Source: Treponema sp. UBA7590
GTDB taxonomy: Bacteria > Spirochaetota > Spirochaetia > Treponematales > Treponemataceae
Assembly (NCBI GenBank): GCA_002478955.1
Contig: DLKK01000117.1
Span: 1-13,305 of the forward strand
Length of the DNA stretch: 13,305 nt
Direction of reading: 5' to 3'
Below the pieces are notes generated by a model, which saw nothing but the letters and a program-made list of their open reading frames with translations, searched no databases and had not been told where the DNA came from. The translations under genes were made by a program, and so were the position numbers. Below, one piece after another: positions 1 through 6,871 of this stretch (its first letter is position 1; each line of letters starts with the position of its first letter).

Positions 1-116
1 GCGCAGTCCGATACCTTGTTACGCTCCGCATGAAGAATTGACGCGCTTTTTCTGGTAGCTTATTCAATTTTTATGCTGAATTTATAAAACTCAACATTTG
101 GGCTATTCACAAACTT
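1..116. other. Unassigned left edge
   Basis: No gene can be supported here. The first ~55 bases are richer in G+C than what follows and may be the tail of an upstream gene or a dispersed repeat. One plus-strand frame stays open from base 2 to a TAG at 56-58, but 18 codons cannot be identified. Bases 59-116 are AT-rich with no clear signal. Confidence 0.3.
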
Positions 117-145
117 TTGCCTTTTTCGCTTTTCTTCTATATTAT
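117..145 (+). promoter_or_regulatory. Putative sigma70 promoter of the flavin-reductase-like gene
   Basis: TTGCCT at 117-122 is separated by 17 bp from TATTAT at 140-145. This would put transcription start near 152, only about 10 nt before the ATG at 162. Other -10 registers in the same AT-rich stretch are possible. Confidence 0.45.
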
Positions 146-160
146 ATAACATTATATAAC
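141..160 (+). repeat. Perfect tandem 10-bp repeat directly before a start codon
   Basis: The decamer ATTATATAAC occurs twice in tandem (141-150 and 151-160), one base before the ATG at 162. It occupies the place where a Shine-Dalgarno sequence would be, and none is present. It may simply be a duplicated AT-rich -10 region. Confidence 0.8.
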
Positions 161-161
161 T

Positions 162-659
162 ATGAAAGAAATAAAACCTTACGAATTATCAGAAAATCCA
201 TTTAAGCTTATCGGAGAAGACTGGCTTCTTGTTGCCGCAGAAAAAGAAAACCGGGTCAACATGCTTACTGCTTCCTGGGGCCAGGTTGGCGTTATGTGGG
301 GAAAACCGGTTGCGAATATTTTTATCCGGCAGTCGCGTTTTACAAAAACTTATATTGACTCTAGCGAAACTTTTACGCTTTGCGTTTTGCCTCCAGAATT
401 ACGGAATGTCTACAATTTTTGTGGTTCAAAGTCCGGTCGGGATTTTGACAAGGTAAAAGAAACCGGTCTTACTGTTGAGTACGACGGAGTTTTTCCATAT
501 TTTAAGGAAAGCCGGCTTGTTATTGAATGTAAAAAACTTTATGCGCAGATAGTTCCGGAATCAGCATTTTTGGATAAAGAAATCTATAAAAAATGGTATC
601 CGACAAACGATCTTCATACACAGTACATCGCAGAAATAACAAAAATTCTTGTAAAATAA
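162..659 (+). CDS. Flavin reductase-like (FMN-binding split-barrel) protein
   Basis: This 165-residue cytoplasmic protein has the look of the flavin-reductase-like domain family, which binds FMN and reduces flavins or serves as a small oxidoreductase. The N-terminal part contains the typical strand and NMLTASWG turn (residues 33-40). A P-x3-IFIRQSRFT segment follows (about 49-61), then a 'sxeFtLcvlp' strand (about 68-77) and a KSGRDFDK segment (90-97) that usually lines the flavin pocket. The length is normal for a single-domain member. There is no signal peptide or membrane segment. No Shine-Dalgarno is visible before this ATG; the putative promoter and a tandem AT-rich repeat lie immediately upstream. 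A terminator follows, so it is probably monocistronic. The physiological electron donor and substrate cannot be read from the sequence. Confidence 0.85.
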   Translation: MKEIKPYELSENPFKLIGEDWLLVAAEKENRVNMLTASWGQVGVMWGKPVANIFIRQSRFTKTYIDSSETFTLCVLPPELRNVYNFCGSKSGRDFDKVKETGLTVEYDGVFPYFKESRLVIECKKLYAQIVPESAFLDKEIYKKWYPTNDLHTQYIAEITKILVK

Positions 660-669
660 TTTTTATCAA

Positions 670-700
670 AGGCTGGATTTCTTGAAATTCAGCCTGTTTT
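670..700 (+). terminator. Intrinsic terminator after the flavin-reductase-like gene
   Basis: AGGCTGGATTTC (670-681) pairs with GAAATTCAGCCT (684-695) with a single G-U wobble and a tight loop, followed by TTTT at 697-700. It lies 10 bp past the stop codon. Confidence 0.8.
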
Positions 701-703
701 AAA

Positions 704-731
704 TTGCAAAAGTCAATAAATAAGCTATAAT
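704..731 (+). promoter_or_regulatory. Sigma70-type promoter of the envelope cluster
   Basis: TTGCAA (704-709) and a perfect TATAAT (726-731) are separated by 16 bp. Transcription would start near 738, giving a leader of about 95 nt before the ATG at 834. It sits directly after the preceding terminator, as expected for a new transcription unit. Confidence 0.7.
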
Positions 732-824
732 AAAACCGTATACGATTATTAAATGTTCTGGGAAACGTGGTTTTCTGGACTTTACTTAAAATTTTATTCA
801 TTTGTTATGCGTATGCGCATATAC

Positions 825-830
825 GGAGGT
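825..830 (+). promoter_or_regulatory. Ribosome binding site that fixes the start of cluster gene A
   Basis: GGAGGT lies just before the ATG at 834. It selects that ATG over an in-frame ATG at 753, and only this start puts a signal peptide at the N-terminus. Confidence 0.8.
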
Positions 831-833
831 TTT

Positions 834-1559
834 ATGAAATCCATAAAGGTTGGCGCAGCCATTTTGATGTTGGCTCTTTGCGCTTCAATGAGCGCTTTTG
901 CAGCAAAAAAAGCAAAACAGACAAAAGTTAAGATTGAGATTGTAAATAGACCGGGAATGGCTCTTGGCAGCGAAACTCCAGCTTGGGTTATGGCGGTTCT
1001 TGAAGGTGACAATAAACAGGTTGCAAAAGCTTTGAAGATTGACTTGAAAGAAACTCAGATTTTTGTTTTTTCTAACCAGGGAAAAGACCTTGAATTCTTA
1101 AAGACATGGACTGATCAGGTTGATGTTCAGCGTCAGGTTGCAAATTCATTCTCTATGGCTGTTGGCCAGAGCGCAAATGCGGTTTTCCAGGGAATGACTG
1201 GCGATGAGGTAAAGCAGAAGCAGGCTATTGACCAGACTGTAAAAGCTCTTTCTGCAATTGAGATTAATGGCTTGGAAAAACAGGCTCAGTATTGGATGCA
1301 GTTCAGAAAACCAAAGCAGGGAATCAAAGTAAAGGCAAATTCTCCAGACAGCAGTTTTGATTATTACTACGAATATTATGTTGTTTTCACAATGAGCCGC
1401 GATATTTATGACGCTCAGCTTAACGCAGCTTTGAATGGAATTGAAGATAACGCTTCTGAGACAGTTCTTTTGAAGAAAGCCCTTAGCGAAAATCTTCGTG
1501 CGCCGCTTCTTGATAAGGCTCCAGACGCTACAGTTGAATATTCTTTTGACGAAGAATAG
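834..1559 (+). CDS. Exported LPP20-like protein (cluster gene A)
   Basis: The 241-residue product starts with a Sec signal peptide (residues 1-23, ending SAFA before AKKAK) and has no lipobox, so it is probably periplasmic. I do not recognise a named function. Residues 49-87 follow an LPP20-like pattern: P-x-W, then LE, N and GK-x-LE. They align without gaps to the small protein at the other end of the cluster (gene E). A tyrosine-rich strand at about 177-187 followed by SRDIYDAQ resembles the end of the LPP20 domain in gene D. It therefore looks like a divergent LPP20-fold protein with a helical insert in the middle (about 95-160). It is followed by the LpoB-like gene after 12 bp, implying co-transcription from the promoter at 704-731. 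The export is clear; the LPP20 relationship is inference. Confidence 0.75.
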   Translation: MKSIKVGAAILMLALCASMSAFAAKKAKQTKVKIEIVNRPGMALGSETPAWVMAVLEGDNKQVAKALKIDLKETQIFVFSNQGKDLEFLKTWTDQVDVQRQVANSFSMAVGQSANAVFQGMTGDEVKQKQAIDQTVKALSAIEINGLEKQAQYWMQFRKPKQGIKVKANSPDSSFDYYYEYYVVFTMSRDIYDAQLNAALNGIEDNASETVLLKKALSENLRAPLLDKAPDATVEYSFDEE

Positions 1560-1571
1560 GAGCTGCTTTAA

Positions 1572-2171
1572 ATGAAAAAGATATTTTCTGTTTTTTTACT
1601 TTCATTGATGGTTGTTTTTTCTGTTTCTGCGAAAGCTGTAAAACGGGGTGGAAATGCTGATTTGACTCCATATCTTAGCGAGACTGATTGTCGCGCTATC
1701 TGCAAGGATATTGTCGCACAGATTATCCAGTCACCAAGAATTGCAAGGTTTGAAGATAAAAATGGCAGAGCTCCTGTTGTGACAATTGGAAAAATCAAAG
1801 ATGAGACCGGTGAATTTTTTGACACTCAGATTATTGCAAACAGCCTGAAAACTGCTGTTTTGAACAGTGGGGTTATGGAATTCATGGCAAACAAAGATGT
1901 CCGCGAGGAAATGCGCGACGCTGTGATTGAGCAACAGGATCATTCTGCGGAAGAGCTTGCAAAAGAGCTTGATGTGGAAGACGCCGCGGATTATATGCTT
2001 ACCGGTTCTGTAAAACTTATGGTTCAGAACAACGGAAAAAAGCAGGAACGGACATACATTGTCAATATCGAGGTTACGGATCTTCAGACACATAGGACAG
2101 TTGGAATGTTTGAACCGTCAGAAGAGACAAAAGACTATCTGAAAAAAACAGGAAAAGTGAAAAGCAGATAA
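1572..2171 (+). CDS. LpoB-like penicillin-binding protein activator (cluster gene B)
   Basis: In Gram-negative bacteria LpoB is an outer-membrane lipoprotein that reaches through the peptidoglycan and activates the bifunctional synthase PBP1b. This 199-residue protein shows the family core. RAPVVTIGKIKDETGEFFDT (about 66-85) is the conserved first strand and turn. A helix with a 'tAvlnSG' motif follows (about 93-100), then LAKELDVEDAADYMLTGSV (129-147), and an IVNIEVTDLQTHRTVG strand pair (163-178). The N-terminus is a Sec signal (1 to about 20, ending SVSA before KA) without a lipobox cysteine, so unlike E. coli LpoB it appears soluble in the periplasm. AGGAG at 1558-1562 overlaps the stop of gene A, nine bases from this ATG. 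A strong terminator follows. The family call is solid; activation of a particular PBP is inferred. Confidence 0.82.
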   Translation: MKKIFSVFLLSLMVVFSVSAKAVKRGGNADLTPYLSETDCRAICKDIVAQIIQSPRIARFEDKNGRAPVVTIGKIKDETGEFFDTQIIANSLKTAVLNSGVMEFMANKDVREEMRDAVIEQQDHSAEELAKELDVEDAADYMLTGSVKLMVQNNGKKQERTYIVNIEVTDLQTHRTVGMFEPSEETKDYLKKTGKVKSR

Positions 2172-2182
2172 TTTTTAGCTGG

Positions 2183-2219
2183 AAGCCAATGGAAAACTAA
2201 CTCTTCCATTGGCTTTTTT
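2183..2219 (+). terminator. Strong intrinsic terminator inside the envelope cluster
   Basis: AAGCCAATGGAA (2183-2194) and TTCCATTGGCTT (2204-2215) form a perfect 12-bp stem with a 9-nt loop, running into TTTTTT (2214-2219). It begins 12 bp after the LpoB-like stop and ends 18 bp before the next start codon. Confidence 0.92.
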
Positions 2220-2237
2220 AATTTTAGAAGAAATAAA

Positions 2238-3722
2238 ATGAAAAAAAATATACGAGAGATTGTTCTTCTTTTTGTTGCGGTTTTGATTTTAGCTTCTTGT
2301 GCCACAACAAAAGGTGCGGAAGGTGCAAAAGATTCTGCAAAAGTAGAAAAAACTAAAAAAATAAAGAAAATAAAATTCAATCAGGCGGCATATGATTCGG
2401 CTTATGCTGCTGGCGATTATTCAAAGTGCGTCTCAATGCTTTATTCAAAAAAGGCTGACAGAAATGCGGTGAAAAATTATCTGGACATTGATATGTTGCT
2501 TTATTTTACAAGCGATTATGTTGCGTCTGGAAAAGGTTTTCTGGAAACACAAGGGCAAATGCAGCGGCTTTCCGCAGATATGACAAGCGGAAAAACTGTG
2601 CAGGCTGCTTTGGCTGGAGAAAATTCAACCACATACACTGGTGCTGTCTATGAAAGACTGTTGGCATATTCTATGCGCGCTGTGAATGCGATTGGTGCTG
2701 GCGAGCTTGATGTCGCAAAAGGCGTGATTTACACGTACACAGGCGACTACAAGGATGTGATTGTTCCGCTTCTTGCCCAGCAAAAAGAAATTGAAGCTTC
2801 CAGCGATAAATTGCTTGGCGATGAAAAAGTTTCAGGGGCAATTGGCACATTGCAGGCTCTTGGTGTGAATGTTTCAATGGGAAGTGTTTCTGCGCAGACT
2901 CCATCAAAGGCAAAATCTGTATACGAAACTTCACCATTCCTTTCTTATCTTGGAACTGTGGTTTTTGCCGCGAACGAAGATTCTGACCATGCGAAGGAAT
3001 TTTCTTCCATATTAAGAACTTCTGCTCCAAAGGTTGATGTTTCTGAAACTGTAAAAGTTCCTGCTGGAAAAGGCCGGCTTGAAGTTGTTGCGCTTTCTGG
3101 AACACTTGGAAAAAGGAAGGAAGGCGTCCAGGAATTAAATCTAGGCGTTATTCCGGGAACTATTTTTCCGATGAAATTCAAGATAGTCTATCCGGTTTTT
3201 GATATTTCAAGCCAAAATCATAAAATCACTTCTGTAAATGTAAAGCTTTCTGATGGAACTTCAAGAAAAGCTGTTGTTGTGGAAAATTTTGACAATGCAG
3301 TTGCGCTAGATGTTGCGAATAAGGCACGTGGCGCATATAACCGGAGCGTCTTTAGAAACGTCACAAAAAATGCGGCAAGCATTCCGGCTTCAGTTGCGAC
3401 TTATATTGCGGCAAAAGAAACTTTGGATCATGTTGGCTCAAATACTTTTGCGCGTATTGCCGCAGAAATTGGAATAAATGCGGCGACTCAAGGAGTAAAA
3501 GCCGCGCTGGAGGCTATTGTTGACGCGGAAAAAGCGGATGTTCGGCAGGCTTCGTATTTTCCTCATCTTGCAAGTGCTGCGGGATTTTCTGTTGTGCCGG
3601 GAACTTACACTGTAACTGTTGAATATTTGAGCGGAAACAATATTATAGAAACAAAAAAGATTGAAAATGTCGTTGTAAAAGAAGGAAAAGTTTCTGTGGA
3701 GGTGTCTTCATGCGAAAAATAG
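2238..3722 (+). CDS. COG3014-family lipoprotein (cluster gene C)
   Basis: This 494-residue lipoprotein has a classic lipobox LASC with the lipidated cysteine at residue 21, followed by a lysine-rich linker (about 35-46). The remainder fits the uncharacterised COG3014 family. An N-terminal helical repeat region (about 48-190) carries a TPR-like 'YDSAYAAGDYSKCVSML' start. A GKGRLEVVALSG strand lies at 278-288 and a beta-rich middle at about 300-350. The 'NKARGAYNRSVFRNVTK' helix is at 361-377. The conserved EKADVRQASYFPHLA segment (431-445) and a final PGTYTVTVEY strand (454-463) complete the match. COG3014, LpoB and LPP20 genes occur together in other Gram-negatives (from memory), consistent with a shared envelope role. 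A weak AGAAG at 2226-2230 is the only ribosome site. Its transcription must pass or bypass the terminator just upstream. No biochemical function is known to me. Confidence 0.75.
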   Translation: MKKNIREIVLLFVAVLILASCATTKGAEGAKDSAKVEKTKKIKKIKFNQAAYDSAYAAGDYSKCVSMLYSKKADRNAVKNYLDIDMLLYFTSDYVASGKGFLETQGQMQRLSADMTSGKTVQAALAGENSTTYTGAVYERLLAYSMRAVNAIGAGELDVAKGVIYTYTGDYKDVIVPLLAQQKEIEASSDKLLGDEKVSGAIGTLQALGVNVSMGSVSAQTPSKAKSVYETSPFLSYLGTVVFAANEDSDHAKEFSSILRTSAPKVDVSETVKVPAGKGRLEVVALSGTLGKRKEGVQELNLGVIPGTIFPMKFKIVYPVFDISSQNHKITSVNVKLSDGTSRKAVVVENFDNAVALDVANKARGAYNRSVFRNVTKNAASIPASVATYIAAKETLDHVGSNTFARIAAEIGINAATQGVKAALEAIVDAEKADVRQASYFPHLASAAGFSVVPGTYTVTVEYLSGNNIIETKKIENVVVKEGKVSVEVSSCEK

Positions 3723-4774
3723 AAAATTTTGGCTTAAAATTCTTGTTTTCATTGTTTTTTGTGCTCAGCTTGAATTTTGCTTTTGCTGCAAAAAAACAAA
3801 AAGAATCCGTTCCTGAATGGGTGACTTCTCCTGGAACGGTTTATCCTTCCGACAAATTTATAAATTATGTCGGCTCTTCTACAGACAGAAATGCGGCTGA
3901 GGTGAATGCGCTGAAAGGTCTGGCTTCTGTTTTTGGTCAGGCGATAAAATCAGAGGCAAATTCTTCTGCGCGGATGGAACAGGCGAAAACTGACGGAATC
4001 GTTGCGAAGACTTCAAATGTGCAGAGTTTCAGCCAGGAAGTAAAGCAGGTTGTTGATGTTGATAATCTTATTGGCGCGGAAACGAAAGCTTTCTGGCTGG
4101 ATTCAGCAAATTCAACTTGGTATGCGATTGCTGTTCTTGACAAAAACCGGGCGAGCGACATTTATTCAGAAATGATAAAAAAGAATTCAATTGCTTTGTC
4201 AACGCTGAAGAAAAATTCTGAAAAAGAACTTGATTCTCTGGAAGGATTTGCGGCTTACGATTTTGCGGAGGATATTGCGGTTGAAAATGAAAATCACCTG
4301 AAAAAAATGTCAATCATAAATCCTGGCGCGGTTTCCGGGCTGGAGCAATATTGTCCTTCATCGAAAAATATCCACGCAAAAAAAATGGAAATTGCAAAAA
4401 ATATTCCGATTTGCGTAAAAACTTCCAATGATGAGCACGGAAGATTTAAGGAGGCGTTCAGCCAGGCGATTTCTGAATGTGGATTCAAAGGAACGTCTGA
4501 TGAGTCCGCGCGCTATGTCCTTAATGCAAAATTTGAATTTGAACGTTCTGACACATCAGACAAAAAAACGGTTCGCTGCCGCTATAACGCGGAAGGTTAC
4601 ATTCTTGACAAAAAAACTAATCATCAGATTGTGCCTTTTACAATTTCCGGCAGGGAAAGCCACGTTGAATATTCAGAGGCAAAAGTAAAAGCGGAAAAGA
4701 AACTTGAGTCAAAAATAAAATCTGAATTCAAGGAAAAGTTTTCTGATTATCTGAGAAATTTGGTGGTTGAATGA
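3710..4774 (+). CDS. LPP20-family exported protein (cluster gene D)
   Basis: The 354-residue product has a Sec signal (1-26, ending NFAFA before AKKQK) and no lipobox. Residues 35-155 are a recognisable LPP20-family domain: PEWV (35-38), an INYVGSSTDRNAAEVNALKGLASVFGQ strand-helix unit (51-77), and a closing TWYAIAVLDKNRASDIY strand and helix (136-152). The C-terminal half (about 180-354) is a second exported domain. Its end, with YILDKKTNHQIVPFTISGRE (297-316) and a long charged helix (322-348), is reminiscent of other periplasmic lipid- or wall-associated proteins but is not assigned. The gene overlaps the COG3014 gene by 13 bp. Its ribosome site, TGGAGGTG (3697-3704), lies inside that gene, so the two are translationally linked. 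The role is inferred as a partner in the LpoB/COG3014 module. Confidence 0.8.
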   Translation: MRKIENFGLKFLFSLFFVLSLNFAFAAKKQKESVPEWVTSPGTVYPSDKFINYVGSSTDRNAAEVNALKGLASVFGQAIKSEANSSARMEQAKTDGIVAKTSNVQSFSQEVKQVVDVDNLIGAETKAFWLDSANSTWYAIAVLDKNRASDIYSEMIKKNSIALSTLKKNSEKELDSLEGFAAYDFAEDIAVENENHLKKMSIINPGAVSGLEQYCPSSKNIHAKKMEIAKNIPICVKTSNDEHGRFKEAFSQAISECGFKGTSDESARYVLNAKFEFERSDTSDKKTVRCRYNAEGYILDKKTNHQIVPFTISGRESHVEYSEAKVKAEKKLESKIKSEFKEKFSDYLRNLVVE

Positions 4775-5142
4775 AAAATTTGATTCTGGCGACTTTATTT
4801 TTCTTGCTAAGTTCGTCTTGTTTTTCAGAAATAGTCTCGTGGAAAGGAATGGAATTCGGTTTGGATTCGTGTCCTGTCTGGCTTGAAAAATATCTTGAAA
4901 AAAAGAACGAGAGGCCGCTCCGTAAAAAATTCGGAATTGAAAAATCAAAGTCAGTTGTTGTCGGTGTTGCTTCCGGGAAAAATTTGGAAGAGACAAGGCA
5001 TTTTTCACAGTCAGATGCGCTCAGAAAATATTTTTCATCATTTGACGAAACGCAGGTTGCGCAGGCTCTGGTTTTTGTCTATGAATTTTGGAACGAAGAT
5101 TCAGAGAACGGATTTACTGTGTTTTCAGTCTACAGTTTCTGA
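4771..5142 (+). CDS. Minimal LPP20-like exported protein (cluster gene E)
   Basis: This 123-residue protein shares an ATGA stop/start overlap with gene D and is therefore translationally coupled. It has a short hydrophobic leader. Either signal peptidase I cleaves near residue 19 (CFS before E) or Cys17 in SSSC is lipidated under the relaxed spirochaetal lipobox; both are possible. Residues 35-73 (P-x-W-x4-LE-x2-N ... GK-x-LE) align without gaps to residues 49-87 of cluster gene A. The following SQSDALRKYFSSF helix (79-91) resembles the 'eAlkgLa' helix of LPP20 domains, and the final strands (about 99-122) are aromatic-rich. It looks like a stripped-down LPP20 fold. No named family can be assigned with confidence. 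Confidence 0.7.
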   Translation: MKNLILATLFFLLSSSCFSEIVSWKGMEFGLDSCPVWLEKYLEKKNERPLRKKFGIEKSKSVVVGVASGKNLEETRHFSQSDALRKYFSSFDETQVAQALVFVYEFWNEDSENGFTVFSVYSF

Positions 5143-5194
5143 TGATTAGAAACGTGTTGAGAATCGTGATTTTTTTGTGTAAACTTATAAAATT

Positions 5195-6871
5195 ATGAAA
5201 CGATTTTTTGCAATTCTTTTTGGCACGGTTTTTTGCCGATTTTTGTTTTGTCAGACACAGATTCCTGAAAATGCAAATTTTTGGAGCAATTTTCCGAATG
5301 AAGAACTTGCAGAATTTATTGTAGACCGCATGACGGATGAAGAGCTGCTCAGCCAAATTCTTATGTTTGGCTGGGCTGGCGCGGAACCGGACAATCTTTT
5401 GTTTCAGTGGGTTGGCGGCCGTGGGTTGGGCAGTGTAAAGGTTTTTGGCTGGAATACTGATGACATAAATCTGGTTGCAAAATCGATTTCTTCCTTGCAA
5501 AAAAGCGCCGCTTCAAGACGTTTTAAGATTCCTCTTTTTGTTGCGACCGATCAGGAAGGCGGCTGGATTCGTCATGTAAAAGGCGAGACCGCCGTAACGC
5601 CGGGAAATATGGCGATTGGTGCGGGCGGCTTTCCTGTTGACGCTTGGTGTTCTGCATATTACATCAGCCGGGAAATAAAAGTTCTTGGGATAAATATGAA
5701 TTTTGCGCCGACCGTTGACCTTTTCACAAATCATGATTCAACTATTATAGGAACGCGTTCTTTTGGAGATGACCCTGAGCGCGCTGGAATTCTTGGCGCG
5801 GCTTGGGCGAACGGCAGCATTGCGGCTGGAGTGATTCCGACTGTAAAACATTTTCCTGGCCACGGTGACACAAGCTATGATTCTCACATAAATCTTCCAG
5901 AAATTGATATTGACTGGAAAACATTTAAAAACCGCGAGCTTGTTCCTTTTGAGTATCTTATAAAAGAGAAAGTTCCGGCTGTTATGTCCGGGCATTTGAG
6001 TTTTCCGCAGATTGATAAAACTGGTGCACCGGCGAGCCTTTCAAAATATTTTCTGACAGAACTTTTGCGCAATCAGCTTGGCTATGAAGGTCTGATTATC
6101 ACTGATGACATGATGATGAACGGAGCCACAATGTATGCGGGTTCGCTTTCCGCGGCTTTTAAGATGGCAATCGAGGCCGGAAACGATATTGTTATTTCTT
6201 CAACAACTGCGCGCCTTGGCGAAAATCTTTGGACAAGCAATCTTTCTGCAATGAAAACTGATGAGAATTTTAAATCCAGGGTAAAAGATGCGGCTTTCCG
6301 TGTTATAAAAGCAAAACTGGAATATTTTAAGGGCGAAAATGTTGCTCCTCTTTATCCGGACGCTTCGTCAATCAGCAAATTTATTCCAGACAGGGAAGGC
6401 GATAAATTTTTTCTTCAGCAGGCATGTAGGTCAATCACATTTTATAAAAAATCTGAGGAAATTTTGACCCAGGAAAAAGCTGGCCGAGTTCTTTTGTGCG
6501 GTTCGTTGCCAAAATTTTTTACAGAAGGAAAAAGGCGCTATCCGAATTCGGGGGAATTTAAATTCAATTATGAGCTTGGACCGAATGAGACTGCCTGGAT
6601 GAGCGAAAATATTTTGAAGATTTACGATTCTTATGACACAATCGTGTTTCTTGTGGCAAACCAGCGGAGCGCAAAAATTGCTGAGCAGTTGAAAGGAAAA
6701 GGCAAAAAAGTTGTGATTTTTTCAATTATGACACCGACTTATTCGTTCGGACTTGACTGGGCGGATGAGATTTTGCTTGGCTACAGTTGGAGCGGCTACA
6801 CTTTGGAGGCAATGTTTGGCGCATTGGACGGCGAATTTGAGGCGGAAGGAATTCTTCCGTTTAAAAATTAG
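5195..6871 (+). CDS. Exported glycoside hydrolase family 3 beta-N-acetylhexosaminidase (NagZ type)
   Basis: NagZ-type GH3 enzymes remove non-reducing N-acetylglucosamine from peptidoglycan fragments or chitooligosaccharides. This 558-residue protein carries the hallmark KHFPGHGDTSYDSH (218-231), whose Asp229-His231 pair is the expected acid/base dyad. ITDDMMM (302-308) supplies Asp304 as predicted nucleophile. LFVATDQEGGWIRHV (114-128) is the substrate-binding loop. The TIM-barrel spans about 40-360. A second domain of some 180 residues follows, as in Bacillus NagZ and unlike the one-domain E. coli enzyme. The N-terminus is a hydrophobic leader with cysteines at 14 and 19, so export is likely; lipidation is doubtful because the site does not fit a lipobox. 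The gene starts 52 bp after the envelope cluster without a clear Shine-Dalgarno. Its 3' end overlaps the convergent tRNA-modification gene by 11 bp. Confidence 0.9.
   Translation: MKRFFAILFGTVFCRFLFCQTQIPENANFWSNFPNEELAEFIVDRMTDEELLSQILMFGWAGAEPDNLLFQWVGGRGLGSVKVFGWNTDDINLVAKSISSLQKSAASRRFKIPLFVATDQEGGWIRHVKGETAVTPGNMAIGAGGFPVDAWCSAYYISREIKVLGINMNFAPTVDLFTNHDSTIIGTRSFGDDPERAGILGAAWANGSIAAGVIPTVKHFPGHGDTSYDSHINLPEIDIDWKTFKNRELVPFEYLIKEKVPAVMSGHLSFPQIDKTGAPASLSKYFLTELLRNQLGYEGLIITDDMMMNGATMYAGSLSAAFKMAIEAGNDIVISSTTARLGENLWTSNLSAMKTDENFKSRVKDAAFRVIKAKLEYFKGENVAPLYPDASSISKFIPDREGDKFFLQQACRSITFYKKSEEILTQEKAGRVLLCGSLPKFFTEGKRRYPNSGEFKFNYELGPNETAWMSENILKIYDSYDTIVFLVANQRSAKIAEQLKGKGKKVVIFSIMTPTYSFGLDWADEILLGYSWSGYTLEAMFGALDGEFEAEGILPFKN

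Noticed and set aside
753..833. N-terminal extension of cluster gene A from an ATG at 753
   Set aside because: The GGAGGT at 825-830 and the signal peptide both support the ATG at 834; the extension is leader sequence read through by chance.
5135..5176. Terminator after gene E (GTTTCT/AGAAAC hairpin and a T7 run)
   Set aside because: The 6-bp stem ends at 5153, about 17 bases before the T-run at 5170-5176, too far to form a normal intrinsic terminator.
5157..5191. Promoter for the NagZ-type gene (TTGAGA with TGTAAA or TATAAA)
   Set aside because: The spacers are 15 or 23 bp and the second option would start transcription past the ATG; support is too weak to annotate.
5195..5254. Lipoprotein assignment for the NagZ-type enzyme through Cys19
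   Set aside because: FLFC has Phe at the -1 position, which does not fit even the relaxed spirochaetal lipobox.
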